Shown here: piece by piece, positions 9,570 through 17,173 of the stretch
Numbering within the stretch: position 1 is the first letter of the stretch
How the letters are laid out: every line of letters begins with the position of its first letter
NCBI GenBank assembly: GCA_003611745.1
Contig: RAYF01000051.1
Location: 1 to 39,183 of the forward strand
DNA length: 39,183 nucleotides
Origin: a bacterium D16-36
Lineage (GTDB): Bacteria; Bacillota; Clostridia; Lachnospirales; Lachnospiraceae
Direction: 5' to 3'
Translations under genes and position numbers: made by a program
Notes under the pieces: generated by a model
Database searches by the model: none
What the model saw: the letters and a program-made list of their open reading frames with translations, nothing else
What the model was told of the DNA's origin: nothing

Positions 9570-9740
9570 ATGGCATATGTAATTGGTGATGATTGTGTTA
9601 GCTGCGGAGCTTGCGCTGGAGGATGTCCAGCAGGTGCTATCTCAGAAGGAGATACTCATTATGTAATTGATCCAGATACTTGCATTGATTGCGGTGCTTG
9701 TGCAGGAACATGTCCTTCAGGTGCTATCTCAGAAGGTTAA
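9570..9740 (+). CDS. 2[4Fe-4S] ferredoxin
   Basis: A 56-aa clostridial-type ferredoxin. Two C-x2-C-x2-C-x3-C-P clusters (CVSCGACAGGCP and CIDCGACAGTCP) hold two low-potential [4Fe-4S] centres in an internally duplicated fold. It is a soluble electron carrier for pyruvate:ferredoxin oxidoreductase, hydrogenase and Rnf. The start is ATG 9570, with AAAGGAGG at 9553-9560. The frame runs further upstream but without a ribosome site. A very long terminator hairpin follows, consistent with a strongly expressed single-gene transcript. Confidence 0.95.
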   Translation: MAYVIGDDCVSCGACAGGCPAGAISEGDTHYVIDPDTCIDCGACAGTCPSGAISEG

Positions 9741-9764
9741 TGAGACAGTTCTTTGAAAAGATAG

Positions 9765-9815
9765 AGCTGCCGGCTCGATTATGGCTGCCGCCATATCGAA
9801 TACGGTAGCTTTTTT
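9765..9815 (+). terminator. Strong terminator after the ferredoxin gene
   Basis: AGCTGCCG (from 9765) pairs with CGGTAGCT (ending 9810). Inside it, TCGA-T-TATGGC pairs with GCCATA-TCGA around a TGCC loop. A T-run follows at 9810-9815. Confidence 0.9.
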
Positions 9816-9996
9816 CTGCTATGGGTTTTAGAGTGCGTTTGAAAATTCATTCTCAAACACGTTCTAGTTGAAACAAATTTTGATTATCAGGTTATTGATT
9901 TTCTTATATTGGCATCAGTTGGGGGGGGAAGTACCTTTTGGCCTCAACATCAATAATATTTGAAAAATATAATGCAGAAAGGTAGGATTGTATAAT
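9816..9996. other. Intergenic region before the DUF1858 gene
   Basis: No gene is seen. GTTTGA and TCAAAC form a short imperfect inverted repeat around 9837-9860. An AT-rich region before the ribosome site could hold a promoter, but no -35/-10 pair is convincing. Confidence 0.4.
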
Positions 9997-10215
9997 ATGG
10001 CGACAGCAACAGTTAATAAAGATATGGTTATTGCAGATATGCTTCAGATTGATCCCGGGATTGCCCCTATATTGATGGCATCGGGGATGCATTGCATTGG
10101 CTGCCCGTCCGCACAGGGCGAGAGTCTGGAGGAGGCTGCCATTGTACATGGGATGAATGCGGATGAGTTAGTAGATACTGTAAACCAGTATCTTGCAAAA
10201 AAGGCTGAGGGTTAA
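9997..10215 (+). CDS. DUF1858 domain protein (putative redox-disulfide domain)
   Basis: A 72-aa protein that is almost entirely a DUF1858 domain: an N-terminal [16 protein letters not shown] segment, then [19 protein letters not shown] with a CxxC pair, and a C-terminal helix. The family is often found alone or fused to hybrid-cluster and other redox proteins, and the CxxC is thought to cycle as a disulfide. The true role is not established. ATG 9997 is preferred over TTG 9988 because the ribosome site AAAGGTAGGA ends at 9987. Placement after a ferredoxin gene fits a redox role but is only circumstantial. Confidence 0.88.
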   Translation: MATATVNKDMVIADMLQIDPGIAPILMASGMHCIGCPSAQGESLEEAAIVHGMNADELVDTVNQYLAKKAEG

Positions 10216-10218
10216 GAA

Positions 10219-10259
10219 AACGGGCTTCCCGGAATGTTCTGGAGAGCCCGTTGTTTTTT
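10219..10259. terminator. Bidirectional terminator between DUF1858 and mecA
   Basis: AACGGGCT (10219-10226) pairs with AGCCCGTT (10245-10252), followed by TTTTTT (10254-10259). On the other strand a TTTTCTT run follows the same stem, so it can also end mecA. Confidence 0.85.
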
Positions 10260-10279
10260 ATATATTAGGAACATGCTGA

Positions 10280-11122
10280 CTATAATTCAGCCAGTACATG
10301 GACTGCATCTTTTGTTATAATTGGTGTAAAATGTTCTTCATAATAATGTTGCATAGAAGAAGGGTTTTTAATTATTGTTCCATATTCGTATAAAATATTA
10401 CATATTTTGTTAAATTCTTCCGGCTCATGTTCTGAACGGTGCAGAACCAGATAATAAGAACCAGAGGAAGGGTTCTTATATAGAGTATTTTCTCCATAAT
10501 ATAAAGGAGAAATATGGCCGGCAAGCTTTGTGACAGTGTTTAAATCCGTGAATGTGAAAATCATTACAATATCACGGACTTTTTTTGAAGTATATTCTCT
10601 TGGACGCGGCTCCATGCCAAGGGCTTCCGGAAGTGAAATAAAGTCCGGCTCCTCAAATGGAATCTTCTGCTCCGGTGCATCCAGCAGGCCGGATGGGGAG
10701 TTTTGCCCTGAAAAATCCCAGATTCTTTCATCATCTAAATTATCATGGGGATCATACGAAAGGAATTCGTCCCCATCCTCATAGAAATCAGCATCCTCGT
10801 AGAGAAAATCGTCATCTTCTTCTGTCCAGTCCCTTTCTTCTGTAAAACAGGAGAAACGGGTATCTAGTTCATCCGGCTCTTCTACCTTGGTGATTACCAG
10901 AATAAGGGCTTCCGGCAGAAGAGGAATTGCCTCAATCATAAGTGGGATGTCGTCTGCATCAAAACCAAATTCATAGGAAGCCTGCTGCATCATGTCGCGA
11001 AATAATGCCTTTGCCTTAGCTGTACCGTATGCCAGCTCGCTAATGCCGATTTCACGATCTTTCAGATCTTTTTGGTTTAAGGTACACCGAATTTGTTTTT
11101 CACTAATTTTTTCAATTCGCAT
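10280..11122 (-). CDS. mecA: MecA-type adaptor protein
   Basis: MecA family adaptors deliver substrates such as ComK, misfolded or regulatory proteins to the ClpC unfoldase. The N-terminal domain (about 1-80) has MRIEKISEKQIRCTLNQKDL and the conserved SELAYGTAKAKALFRDMMQQ region. A long acidic linker (about 85-165, rich in D and E) separates it from the C-terminal ClpC-binding domain (about 175-275). At 280 aa it is longer than the roughly 220-aa Bacillus protein, mostly because of the linker. The ribosome site is GAGGGGAAG upstream of the ATG. It stands alone, convergent with the DUF1858 gene. Confidence 0.9.
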   Translation of the reverse strand: MRIEKISEKQIRCTLNQKDLKDREIGISELAYGTAKAKALFRDMMQQASYEFGFDADDIPLMIEAIPLLPEALILVITKVEEPDELDTRFSCFTEERDWTEEDDDFLYEDADFYEDGDEFLSYDPHDNLDDERIWDFSGQNSPSGLLDAPEQKIPFEEPDFISLPEALGMEPRPREYTSKKVRDIVMIFTFTDLNTVTKLAGHISPLYYGENTLYKNPSSGSYYLVLHRSEHEPEEFNKICNILYEYGTIIKNPSSMQHYYEEHFTPIITKDAVHVLAEL

Positions 11123-11228
11123 AGGCTCACTTCCCCTCTCATCTTATTGCTTTATAGCTTTTGGCTGCAGTTTCTAATATATTTATCGTTGTTATTTACT
11201 GAGGTATTAAGTTAAAACAACAATTCAT

Positions 11229-11291
11229 GGAAAAAACTGTTTTTAAATAGCTGGTTTTAACGTTACTATTATGTTAAAGTACAGTTTTTCC
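11229..11291. repeat. Inverted repeat upstream of mecA
   Basis: GGAAAAAACTGT (11229-11240) and ACAGTTTTTCC (11281-11291) pair with one bulged A. Inside, TTAAC (11257-11261) pairs with GTTAA (11273-11277). It lies 107 bases upstream of the mecA start, either in its leader or at its promoter. It may be a regulatory fold or an operator. Confidence 0.45.
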
Positions 11292-11593
11292 TATGTACAA
11301 ATTATAATTTAATCAGAAATAGAAGTCAATGTGAAACTAAGGGATTGAAGCCACATTATTATAATTTGTTAAAGATGAGAAATAAATACTAGCAGAATAT
11401 GTGATTTTTGTTTAGAAATCTAAAATGTGAGGGAAATGTGAGGAAGGCGGAGAATCCAGAGGATTCTTCCACAAAAATTAATATTTTTTTTAATTAATTT
11501 CCCAATAGCTTTCAAATAGCCATGTGTCATATAATACATCCAGCGAACACGAATCCGCATTTGGGAAAGGAGGTGAAGGACGGTTCAGACACG
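11292..11593. other. AT-rich non-coding stretch
   Basis: No gene of normal size is seen. AGAATCC (11451-11457) pairs with GGATTCT (11461-11467) around AGA. A TATAAT box stands at 11530-11535, but without a good -35 box. A near-perfect ribosome site AAAGGAGGTG (11567-11576) stands about 20 bases before the first possible microprotein. Confidence 0.4.
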
Positions 11594-11689
11594 ATGCAGG
11601 GACACAATTTATCATATGAAAATATGATGGCAGAGGTTCCTCTTGCTCACATATATAGGATTCGTAACTCGCATTTATATAGTATCTAA
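11594..11689 (+). CDS. Possible microprotein, 31 aa
   Basis: An open frame from ATG 11594 to TAA 11689, encoding MQGHNLSYENMMAEV... and ending NSHLYSI. A strong AAAGGAGGTG lies 17 bases before the ATG and a second GAAGGA lies closer. It is not recognised. It is the first of three consecutive short frames leading into the 77-aa gene. It may be a leader peptide rather than a functional protein, and chance cannot be excluded. Confidence 0.3.
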   Translation: MQGHNLSYENMMAEVPLAHIYRIRNSHLYSI

Positions 11690-11704
11690 GGAATTGTTAA
11701 AATT

Positions 11705-11785
11705 ATGCGGAACAATTTCTTAAAAAACCGGTATACGTATCACAAAACTGTACCAGAGGAGACCGGCTATATGGAGGAAGAGTAA
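11705..11785 (+). CDS. Possible microprotein, 26 aa
   Basis: An open frame from ATG 11705 to the TAA at 11783-11785, which directly abuts the ATG of the next gene (TAAATG), an arrangement typical of translational coupling. The peptide (MRNNFLKNRYTYHK...) is polar and ends in acidic residues. The upstream site AAGGA is weak. The start lies inside a hairpin (AATTGTT/AACAATT). It is not recognised. Confidence 0.3.
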   Translation: MRNNFLKNRYTYHKTVPEETGYMEEE

Positions 11786-12019
11786 ATGAAACAAAAATCA
11801 AAAGAATTAAAGGATGAGATGTATGAGTGGCTTCTGTCAGAAATACGTGCTGCACAAGTAACGGGGGTACCCGTTGCGGTGGATGGAAAGATATACTCTA
11901 TAAAAGAAGCAGACGAGCTGAAGGGAGTTATGGAGAATCATTACTATATGAAAAGTTATACAGGTGATGAATTCGGTAAGATTGTCCGAATTGATTTTGA
12001 TCATATTACAAGTGTCTGA
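11786..12019 (+). CDS. Hypothetical protein, 77 aa
   Basis: Not assigned. A soluble, charged 77-aa protein with an N-terminal helix (MYEWLLSEIRAAQ), a short beta segment (VPVAVDGKIYS) and a C-terminal FGKIVRIDFDHI strand. There is no cysteine, signal peptide or membrane span. GGAGGAAG lies at 11773-11780. The start abuts the stop of a possible 26-aa frame. Short, conserved-looking proteins of this kind are common in Lachnospiraceae, but I know no function for them. Confidence 0.7.
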   Translation: MKQKSKELKDEMYEWLLSEIRAAQVTGVPVAVDGKIYSIKEADELKGVMENHYYMKSYTGDEFGKIVRIDFDHITSV

Positions 12020-12069
12020 ACGGTTAATTAGGTTTATCGTTATGTGAGGTTTTCAGTAGTGAAAGGCAC

Positions 12070-12237
12070 ATGGCCAAAAAAGCAGATTCAGCATTACTGC
12101 CTTTGGAGCAGGAAGTAATGGCTCAGGCTGCATACTCTTTCAATGCGGGAGGAATCCGGCCCGGTTCCTTCCGCGCTATTTTGGGAGTGTGTTTAAAAAT
12201 CCTTTCACTCCTATTTGCTCCATTAGGAGAAACGTGA
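12070..12237 (+). CDS. Possible small protein, 55 aa
   Basis: An open frame from ATG 12070 with AAAGG four bases upstream. The product begins MAKKADSALLPLEQEV, continues AQAAYSFNAGGIRPGSFRA, and has a hydrophobic C-terminal segment (ILGVCLKILSLLFAPLG). Codon choice looks plausible, yet the frame contains a 12-bp hairpin (12145-12174) and overlaps the next promoter, so it may be a chance frame in a transcript end. Confidence 0.35.
   Translation: MAKKADSALLPLEQEVMAQAAYSFNAGGIRPGSFRAILGVCLKILSLLFAPLGET
12145..12174 (+). terminator. 12-bp hairpin, possible terminator
   Basis: Positions 12145-12156 pair with 12163-12174 (two G-T pairs, six-base loop), followed by GCTATTTTG. The T-run is weak. 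A second small repeat, GGAGTG/CACTCC, lies at 12184-12211. It could end the transcript of the 77-aa gene. Confidence 0.4.
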
Positions 12238-12243
12238 TATACT
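12215..12243 (+). promoter_or_regulatory. Probable sigma-A promoter of the GH18 gene
   Basis: TTGCTC (12215-12220), a 17-base spacer, then TATACT (12238-12243), 43 bases before ATG 12286. Confidence 0.6.
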
Positions 12244-12285
12244 AGAGGAAATCTGAGTTCACGAAGGAAGTTGAGGGCGAAATAC

Positions 12286-13986
12286 ATGAAAAAAAATGTG
12301 AAAATCTGGGTATTGGCTGGAAGTTGTATTATACTAATTGGAATAATCGTTGGTGTATTTCTGTTTCAGAAGTTTGCACCAAGCAAGGAACACATGAAGC
12401 TGGCGGAGTACTTTAAGATGGAAAAGGATGACGTGAAGCTCATTTTGGGAGATGAGATACTGGATGCAGGAGCTTTGTATCAGGACCGACAGGTTTATGT
12501 GGATATGGATATTGTGAAAGAAAGGCTGAATTCCCGTTTTTATTGGGATTCCCATGAAAGCATCCTGCTGTATACTACACCAAATGCAGTGATTTCTACG
12601 GAAGCGGGAAGCAAAGATTGTTACAAAAATAACAGCAGAAGCGGCAGGGATTTTGAAATTGTCCGCGTGGACGGTGAAGAGGTATATATTGCGCTTGATT
12701 ATGTGAAAGAACATACAGCATTGGAGTATAAAGTGTATAGTAATCCTACAAGGGTAGTGGTTACAAATGAGTTTGGGAAGGAAAAAGAATATTGTAAGAC
12801 GGACTCAGAATGTTCATTGCGTTACCAGCCGGATATAAAGAGTGATATACTGGTTGATTTAAAGGATGACGCAAAGGTGCGCCTTTTAGAAAAGGAAAAT
12901 AAAGAAACCGGATTTTGTAAAGTTATGGAACCATCCGGTGTGATTGGCTATGTTAAGGCAAAGGATCTGGATGATGTATACAAGGAAGTGAAAGAAACAG
13001 ATTTTAAAGCGGAGGAGTATACCCATATATTAAAAGATGAAAAGATAAATCTCGTCTGGCATCAGGTGATGAACCAGACGGCAAATGATGGGCTTCTTAC
13101 ACTGCTCTCGTCTACAAAGGGGGTAAATGTGATATGCCCAACTTGGTTTGAAACATCAGATAATGATGGCAATATTAATTCTATAGCGAATGATACATAT
13201 GTAACATTGGCTCACCGTCAGGGGATTGAGGTCTGGGGGTTGTGCAATGATTTTAGCCCCAACATGAAAATAGGTAAAGTCCTTGGCAGTACAAAAAAGC
13301 GCCAGAAACTGGCAAAAAATCTGACAGCCGAGGCAATCCGCTATAGCCTTGATGGAATCAACATAGATTTTGAAAATGTCAAAGCAGAATCAGGCGAAGA
13401 TTTCATCCAGTTTATCAGGGAGCTTGGGATTATGTGCAGAAACAATGGTATTGTTCTGTCTGTGGATAATTATCCTGTCAGGGAGTATAACCAGCATTAT
13501 AACAGGACGGAGCAGGCGGAAGTGGCGGATTACGTCATTACCATGGCGTATGATGAATACTATGCCGGCTCCGAGGAAGCCGGTCCGGTTTCTTCCATCG
13601 GTTATGTGAAGGACTCCGCTGAAAGAGTTTTGGGGCAGGTTCCGCCGAAGCAGGCCATTATTGCACTGCCATTCTATTCCAGACATTGGAAAGAGAGCAC
13701 AAAGGGCGGGAAGATAAACCTTTCTTCCGAAGCATGTTCTATGAAATATGCACAGGAGATATTGCAGGATTCGGGGGTTTCTGCCGTATGGAGTGATGAG
13801 GCGGGGATGAATTATATGGAGTACAAAAGCGGCAAGGAGCTGCACAAGATGTGGATTGAGGATGTGAATTCCCTTCAGGTAAAAATGGAAGAAGTAGCAA
13901 AGCATAAAACAGCAGGGGTAGCATTCTGGAAGCTCGGCCTGGAGGACAGCAGTGTGTGGGATATGATTCGGAAGTATAATAAATAG
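12286..13986 (+). CDS. Membrane-anchored SH3 / glycoside hydrolase family 18 protein
   Basis: The protein has 566 aa. Residues 7-29 form an N-terminal anchor or uncleaved signal. Residues 45-165 look like a copper-amine-oxidase-N-like stalk (repeated VYVDMDIVKERL / VYIALDYVKEH elements). A bacterial SH3 domain follows at about 175-230. A GH18 domain fills about 250-560, with DGINIDFE at 356-363 as the DxxDxDxE-type catalytic motif and E363 as proton donor. GH18 enzymes of this architecture act on cell-wall or spore-cortex N-acetylglucosamine linkages outside the membrane. ATG 12286 has GAGGG eight bases upstream; the frame also opens at TTG 12271. The amidase gene downstream supports an envelope role. 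Confidence 0.88.
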   Translation: MKKNVKIWVLAGSCIILIGIIVGVFLFQKFAPSKEHMKLAEYFKMEKDDVKLILGDEILDAGALYQDRQVYVDMDIVKERLNSRFYWDSHESILLYTTPNAVISTEAGSKDCYKNNSRSGRDFEIVRVDGEEVYIALDYVKEHTALEYKVYSNPTRVVVTNEFGKEKEYCKTDSECSLRYQPDIKSDILVDLKDDAKVRLLEKENKETGFCKVMEPSGVIGYVKAKDLDDVYKEVKETDFKAEEYTHILKDEKINLVWHQVMNQTANDGLLTLLSSTKGVNVICPTWFETSDNDGNINSIANDTYVTLAHRQGIEVWGLCNDFSPNMKIGKVLGSTKKRQKLAKNLTAEAIRYSLDGINIDFENVKAESGEDFIQFIRELGIMCRNNGIVLSVDNYPVREYNQHYNRTEQAEVADYVITMAYDEYYAGSEEAGPVSSIGYVKDSAERVLGQVPPKQAIIALPFYSRHWKESTKGGKINLSSEACSMKYAQEILQDSGVSAVWSDEAGMNYMEYKSGKELHKMWIEDVNSLQVKMEEVAKHKTAGVAFWKLGLEDSSVWDMIRKYNK

Positions 13987-14137
13987 AGAGGTATGTTATA
14001 CTCTGGGAAAGCATAAGATAGAGTAAGATTATTGGATGAATGGCTCTGGTATAGCGCTGTATAGATAATAATGGATTCTATGCAGTGCCGACGGTACGGC
14101 AGCCCGCTGTGCTTTAAGGGCCTTATGGGTTTATCTT

Positions 14138-14866
14138 ATGAATTTCTGGTCAAAAATAAAGAAAAGAAAAGCTGTTTTTTCTGTTGTGGGGGTATTAGTG
14201 TTACTATGCCTGTTTGGCACATTTGTGCAAGTGAAGGAGGTAGTGCAGACCGGCGGGGGAAGCCAGAATCCGACGATTGTTGTAGATTGCGGACATGGTG
14301 GGATTGATCCAGGAAAGGTCGGTATTAATGGCTCCTATGAAAAAGATATTAATCTTGCTATCGGGCTGTTTTTAAAAGAGGCATTGGAAAAGAAAAATTG
14401 CGAAGTTATTATGACAAGAGAGACTGATATGGGATTGTATCAGGATTCAGATACAAATAAAAAGACAGCTGATTTGAGAAAAAGAGTAGAGCTAATGAAT
14501 CAGGATAATATAGATTTGGTTATCAGTATTCATCAAAACAGTTTTTCAGGTGAAAGTTCCAGAGGGGCGCAAGTGTTTTACAAGACAGGTTCTGTAAATG
14601 GAGAGGCTTTTGCAAAGGTTCTGCAGGCACAGCTTGCCAGTTCGTTAGATACTGAAAATCATCGTCAGGCAAAGGGGAATGCGGACTATTATTTATTAAG
14701 AAATACAAGGCCAACTGCAGTAATTGTTGAGTGTGGTTTTTTATCTAATAATGAGGAGGCACAGAGACTTTGCGATAAAACATACCAACGTCAGGTTGCG
14801 TGGGCAATTGCACAAGGGACGCTGCAATATTTAGAGTCGCTGGAGCAGACAGCGGGGAGGCAGTAA
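14138..14866 (+). CDS. N-acetylmuramoyl-L-alanine amidase, CwlD-like
   Basis: A zinc amidase of the Amidase_3 family that cuts the bond between muramic acid and the stem peptide. It has a membrane anchor at about 12-31, then the catalytic domain. The zinc ligands and acid are visible: H in VDCGHGG (near 53), E in YEKDINL (near 68), H in ISIHQN (near 131), and E in VIVECGFLSN (near 198). At 242 aa with one span it matches CwlD, which makes muramic-delta-lactam in spore cortex. The ribosome site is poor (AAGGG about 16 bases away). The stop overlaps the start of the next gene by one base, so the two are coupled. Confidence 0.87.
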   Translation: MNFWSKIKKRKAVFSVVGVLVLLCLFGTFVQVKEVVQTGGGSQNPTIVVDCGHGGIDPGKVGINGSYEKDINLAIGLFLKEALEKKNCEVIMTRETDMGLYQDSDTNKKTADLRKRVELMNQDNIDLVISIHQNSFSGESSRGAQVFYKTGSVNGEAFAKVLQAQLASSLDTENHRQAKGNADYYLLRNTRPTAVIVECGFLSNNEEAQRLCDKTYQRQVAWAIAQGTLQYLESLEQTAGRQ

Positions 14867-15918
14867 TGAAAACAATAATACAAAAGGTAAATCCGGAGTG
14901 TTTTGGGGATGGGGAATTGGAGAAAGCATGTGATATTTTAAAAGGCGGCGGATTAGTGGCTTTTCCTACAGAGACGGTATACGGACTGGGAGGAGATGCT
15001 TTGTCGCCGGAAGCTGCCCATAAGATATATGAAGCGAAAGGAAGGCCGTCTGATAATCCTTTGATTGTTCATATTGCAGATATGGACAGTTTGTATGATG
15101 TAGCAGGCCAGATTGGCAAAAAAGCTGTTGCCTTGGCGGAGGCATTCTGGCCAGGGCCGCTGACAATGATTTTTCCCAAAAGAGCAAAAGTGCCAGTGTC
15201 TACGACAGGAGGCCTTGATACTGTGGCGGTACGGATGCCGGTACATCCGGTAGCAGCGGCATTGATCCGCTGCTCTGGGATTTATATTGCTGCGCCGAGC
15301 GCAAATACTTCTGGGCGGCCGAGTCCGACAAAAGCGGAACATGTGATTGAAGATATGGACGGTCGGGTAGATATGATTCTGGATGGCGGCCCTGTCGGCA
15401 TTGGCATTGAGTCGACTATTGTAGATATGACAGAGGAGACGCCCATAATTCTCCGGCCGGGGTATATCACAAAGGAAAATATGGAAAAAATTATTGGTGC
15501 AGTGGATATAGATCCTGCGGTGTTAACAGAGCCAAAGAAAGACGTGGCTGCTAAGGCTCCCGGAATGAAGTACAGGCATTATGCCCCAAAAGGGAAGCTG
15601 GCTATCGTAGAAGGAGATTCTATGAAAGTGATAGAGAAAATCAATATGCTGGTGCGTGAGAGAGAAAGGGAGGGAAAGAAGGCAGCTGTGATTGCTGCAA
15701 AGGAATCCAGAGAATTTTATCGCTGCAGCGAGGTATATTGTATTGGTTCCAGAAAAAATGAAGGTTCCATTGCAGCAGGTTTATATGATATACTAAGACA
15801 GATGGATCATATTGGCGCTGAATATATCTATGCGGAAAGCTTTGCAGAAGATACATTGGGACAGGCTATTATGAACCGAATGTTAAAAGCAGCAGGTTAT
15901 AATCGAATAAAAGTATAG
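14866..15918 (+). CDS. L-threonylcarbamoyladenylate synthase (Sua5/YwlC type)
   Basis: It makes threonylcarbamoyl-AMP from threonine, bicarbonate and ATP, the first step of the t6A37 modification of ANN-decoding tRNAs. The YrdC domain (about 10-200) contains VAFPTETVYGLGGDA, KGRPSDNPLIVH, WPGPLT and APSANTSGRPSPT. The linker ends in KAPGMKYRHYAPKG, and a C-terminal Sua5 domain follows (about 230-350). At 350 aa it is the long, two-domain form. The start is ATG 14866, inside TAATG, with GGGGAGG five bases upstream. An upstream extension of the frame to 14800 lies within the amidase gene and is rejected. Confidence 0.93.
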   Translation: MKTIIQKVNPECFGDGELEKACDILKGGGLVAFPTETVYGLGGDALSPEAAHKIYEAKGRPSDNPLIVHIADMDSLYDVAGQIGKKAVALAEAFWPGPLTMIFPKRAKVPVSTTGGLDTVAVRMPVHPVAAALIRCSGIYIAAPSANTSGRPSPTKAEHVIEDMDGRVDMILDGGPVGIGIESTIVDMTEETPIILRPGYITKENMEKIIGAVDIDPAVLTEPKKDVAAKAPGMKYRHYAPKGKLAIVEGDSMKVIEKINMLVREREREGKKAAVIAAKESREFYRCSEVYCIGSRKNEGSIAAGLYDILRQMDHIGAEYIYAESFAEDTLGQAIMNRMLKAAGYNRIKV

Positions 15919-15934
15919 AGAGGTTCGTGTATTT

Positions 15935-16399
15935 ATGAAACATTACAATCAGATTATATTTGTATGTACTTCAAATACCTTGTTAAGCCCTGTGGCGGAA
16001 GGTATATACCGTGACCGTGCAGCAAAGTGGATGCCAAAGGGGCTTTCAAGAGGGTTGGTGGTTCTTTTTGAGGAACCAGTCAATCCAAAATGCAATGTAT
16101 TGTTAACGCAGAATGGCTATACGATAAGCAGCCATAGCCAATCAAGGCAATTGCTGAGGGAGGATTTGACAGAAGGGACACTGGTCCTGACAATGACATT
16201 AAGTGAGAAAGTAAAGCTTATCGAAGAGTTTGGGTATGAAGAGAATATATATACGTTTGGGGAGTATGTGGGGGATGACACTGATATAACAGATCCAGGA
16301 GGCGGAGAGGAAGAAAAATACAAAGAGTGTTTTGAAAAACTGGTATTGCGGGTTGACAAATTAGTGCAGAAAATTGAGGGGCTTTCTTTGGAAGATTAA
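15935..16399 (+). CDS. Low-molecular-weight protein-tyrosine-phosphatase-like protein, degenerate P-loop
   Basis: A 154-aa protein with the LMW-PTP fold. The phosphate loop should read C-x5-R-S; here it is C11-TSNTLL-S18, so the nucleophile cysteine remains but the phosphate-binding arginine is leucine (L17). The general-acid loop is kept as DITDPGG. The middle segment is also altered. Members acting in this context (after Sua5, before rpiB) normally carry CTGNTCRS. Loss of the arginine should abolish or greatly reduce phosphatase activity, so it may bind rather than hydrolyse phosphate, or it may be decaying. The start is 17 bases after the Sua5 stop. Confidence 0.8.
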   Translation: MKHYNQIIFVCTSNTLLSPVAEGIYRDRAAKWMPKGLSRGLVVLFEEPVNPKCNVLLTQNGYTISSHSQSRQLLREDLTEGTLVLTMTLSEKVKLIEEFGYEENIYTFGEYVGDDTDITDPGGGEEEKYKECFEKLVLRVDKLVQKIEGLSLED

Positions 16400-16477
16400 G
16401 GAACTCTGCAGAAATAAGCAGCTAAAAGCCGCATATATTTCTACTCGAAATAATGTAAAATAAAGGAGGAAAACAAA

Positions 16478-16906
16478 ATGATAGCAGTAGGAAGTGATCA
16501 TGGCGGATATGAATTGAAGCAGGAGATTATATCATATCTGAAAGAAAAGAATCTGGAGTATAAGGATTATGGAACAGATAGCAAAGAATCTTGTGATTAT
16601 CCGGTATATGCCAAGAAAGTAGCAAATGCCATTGTGAATGGTGAGTGTGACAGGGGGATTTTGATTTGTGGAACCGGTATTGGTATCTCCATTACGGCAA
16701 ATAAAATAAAAGGAATCCGTGCTGCATTATGCCATGACACATTTAGCGCACAGGCAACCAGAGAGCATAATGATGCCAATATTCTTGCCATGGGAGCAAG
16801 GGTTGTAGGGCCGGGCCTTGCATTAAAGATTGTAGATACTTTCCTGAATACAGAATTTTCTAATGATGAACGTCATATCCGCAGGATTGAACAGATTGAG
16901 GACTGA
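16478..16906 (+). CDS. rpiB: Ribose 5-phosphate isomerase B
   Basis: It interconverts ribose 5-phosphate and ribulose 5-phosphate in the pentose phosphate pathway. The 142-aa protein has the RpiB/LacAB fold: MIAVGSDHGGYELK at the N-terminus, DYPVYAKKVA, then GILICGTGIGISITANKIKG with the catalytic cysteine in the CGTGIG loop, and EHNDANILAMGARV. AAAGGAGG lies eight bases before the ATG. It is the last gene of the amidase-Sua5-phosphatase-rpiB run; 78 bases separate it from the gene before. Confidence 0.95.
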   Translation: MIAVGSDHGGYELKQEIISYLKEKNLEYKDYGTDSKESCDYPVYAKKVANAIVNGECDRGILICGTGIGISITANKIKGIRAALCHDTFSAQATREHNDANILAMGARVVGPGLALKIVDTFLNTEFSNDERHIRRIEQIED

Positions 16907-16977
16907 GAATACGCTCTAGGCGCGGAATGAATAGTAACGGGAATATTTAAAATTTGTTTCTGAGGTTCTGGTACATC

Positions 16978-17006
16978 TTGACACTGTGTTTTACAAGAGT
17001 TAATAT
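16978..17006 (+). promoter_or_regulatory. Sigma-A promoter of ilvE
   Basis: A consensus TTGACA (16978-16983), a 17-base spacer, then TAATAT (17001-17006). It leaves a leader of about 160 bases, in which I see no T-box or leucine-rich leader peptide. A weaker TATACT at 17140-17145 may mark a second start. Confidence 0.75.
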
Positions 17007-17173
17007 GGAAAGTGTTGTAGCTGCCAGAAAAATAATACAGGTACATATTAGATTTTTGTCAGATACACAAAGAGAACAATAATGCCAGTACAATAAATGA
17101 ATGCTAAGCTGCTTCATGTTAAACGAATGTAGTGTTCATTATACTAGTACGGTATATGAAAGGAAGTAATGAT

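Noticed and set aside
14071-14307. 78-codon frame overlapping the amidase start
   Set aside because: It conflicts with the clear amidase frame and shows no family features.
16984-17173. T-box or peptide leader before ilvE
   Set aside because: No AGTA/specifier arrangement, UGGN bulge, terminator or Leu/Ile/Val-rich short frame could be found.
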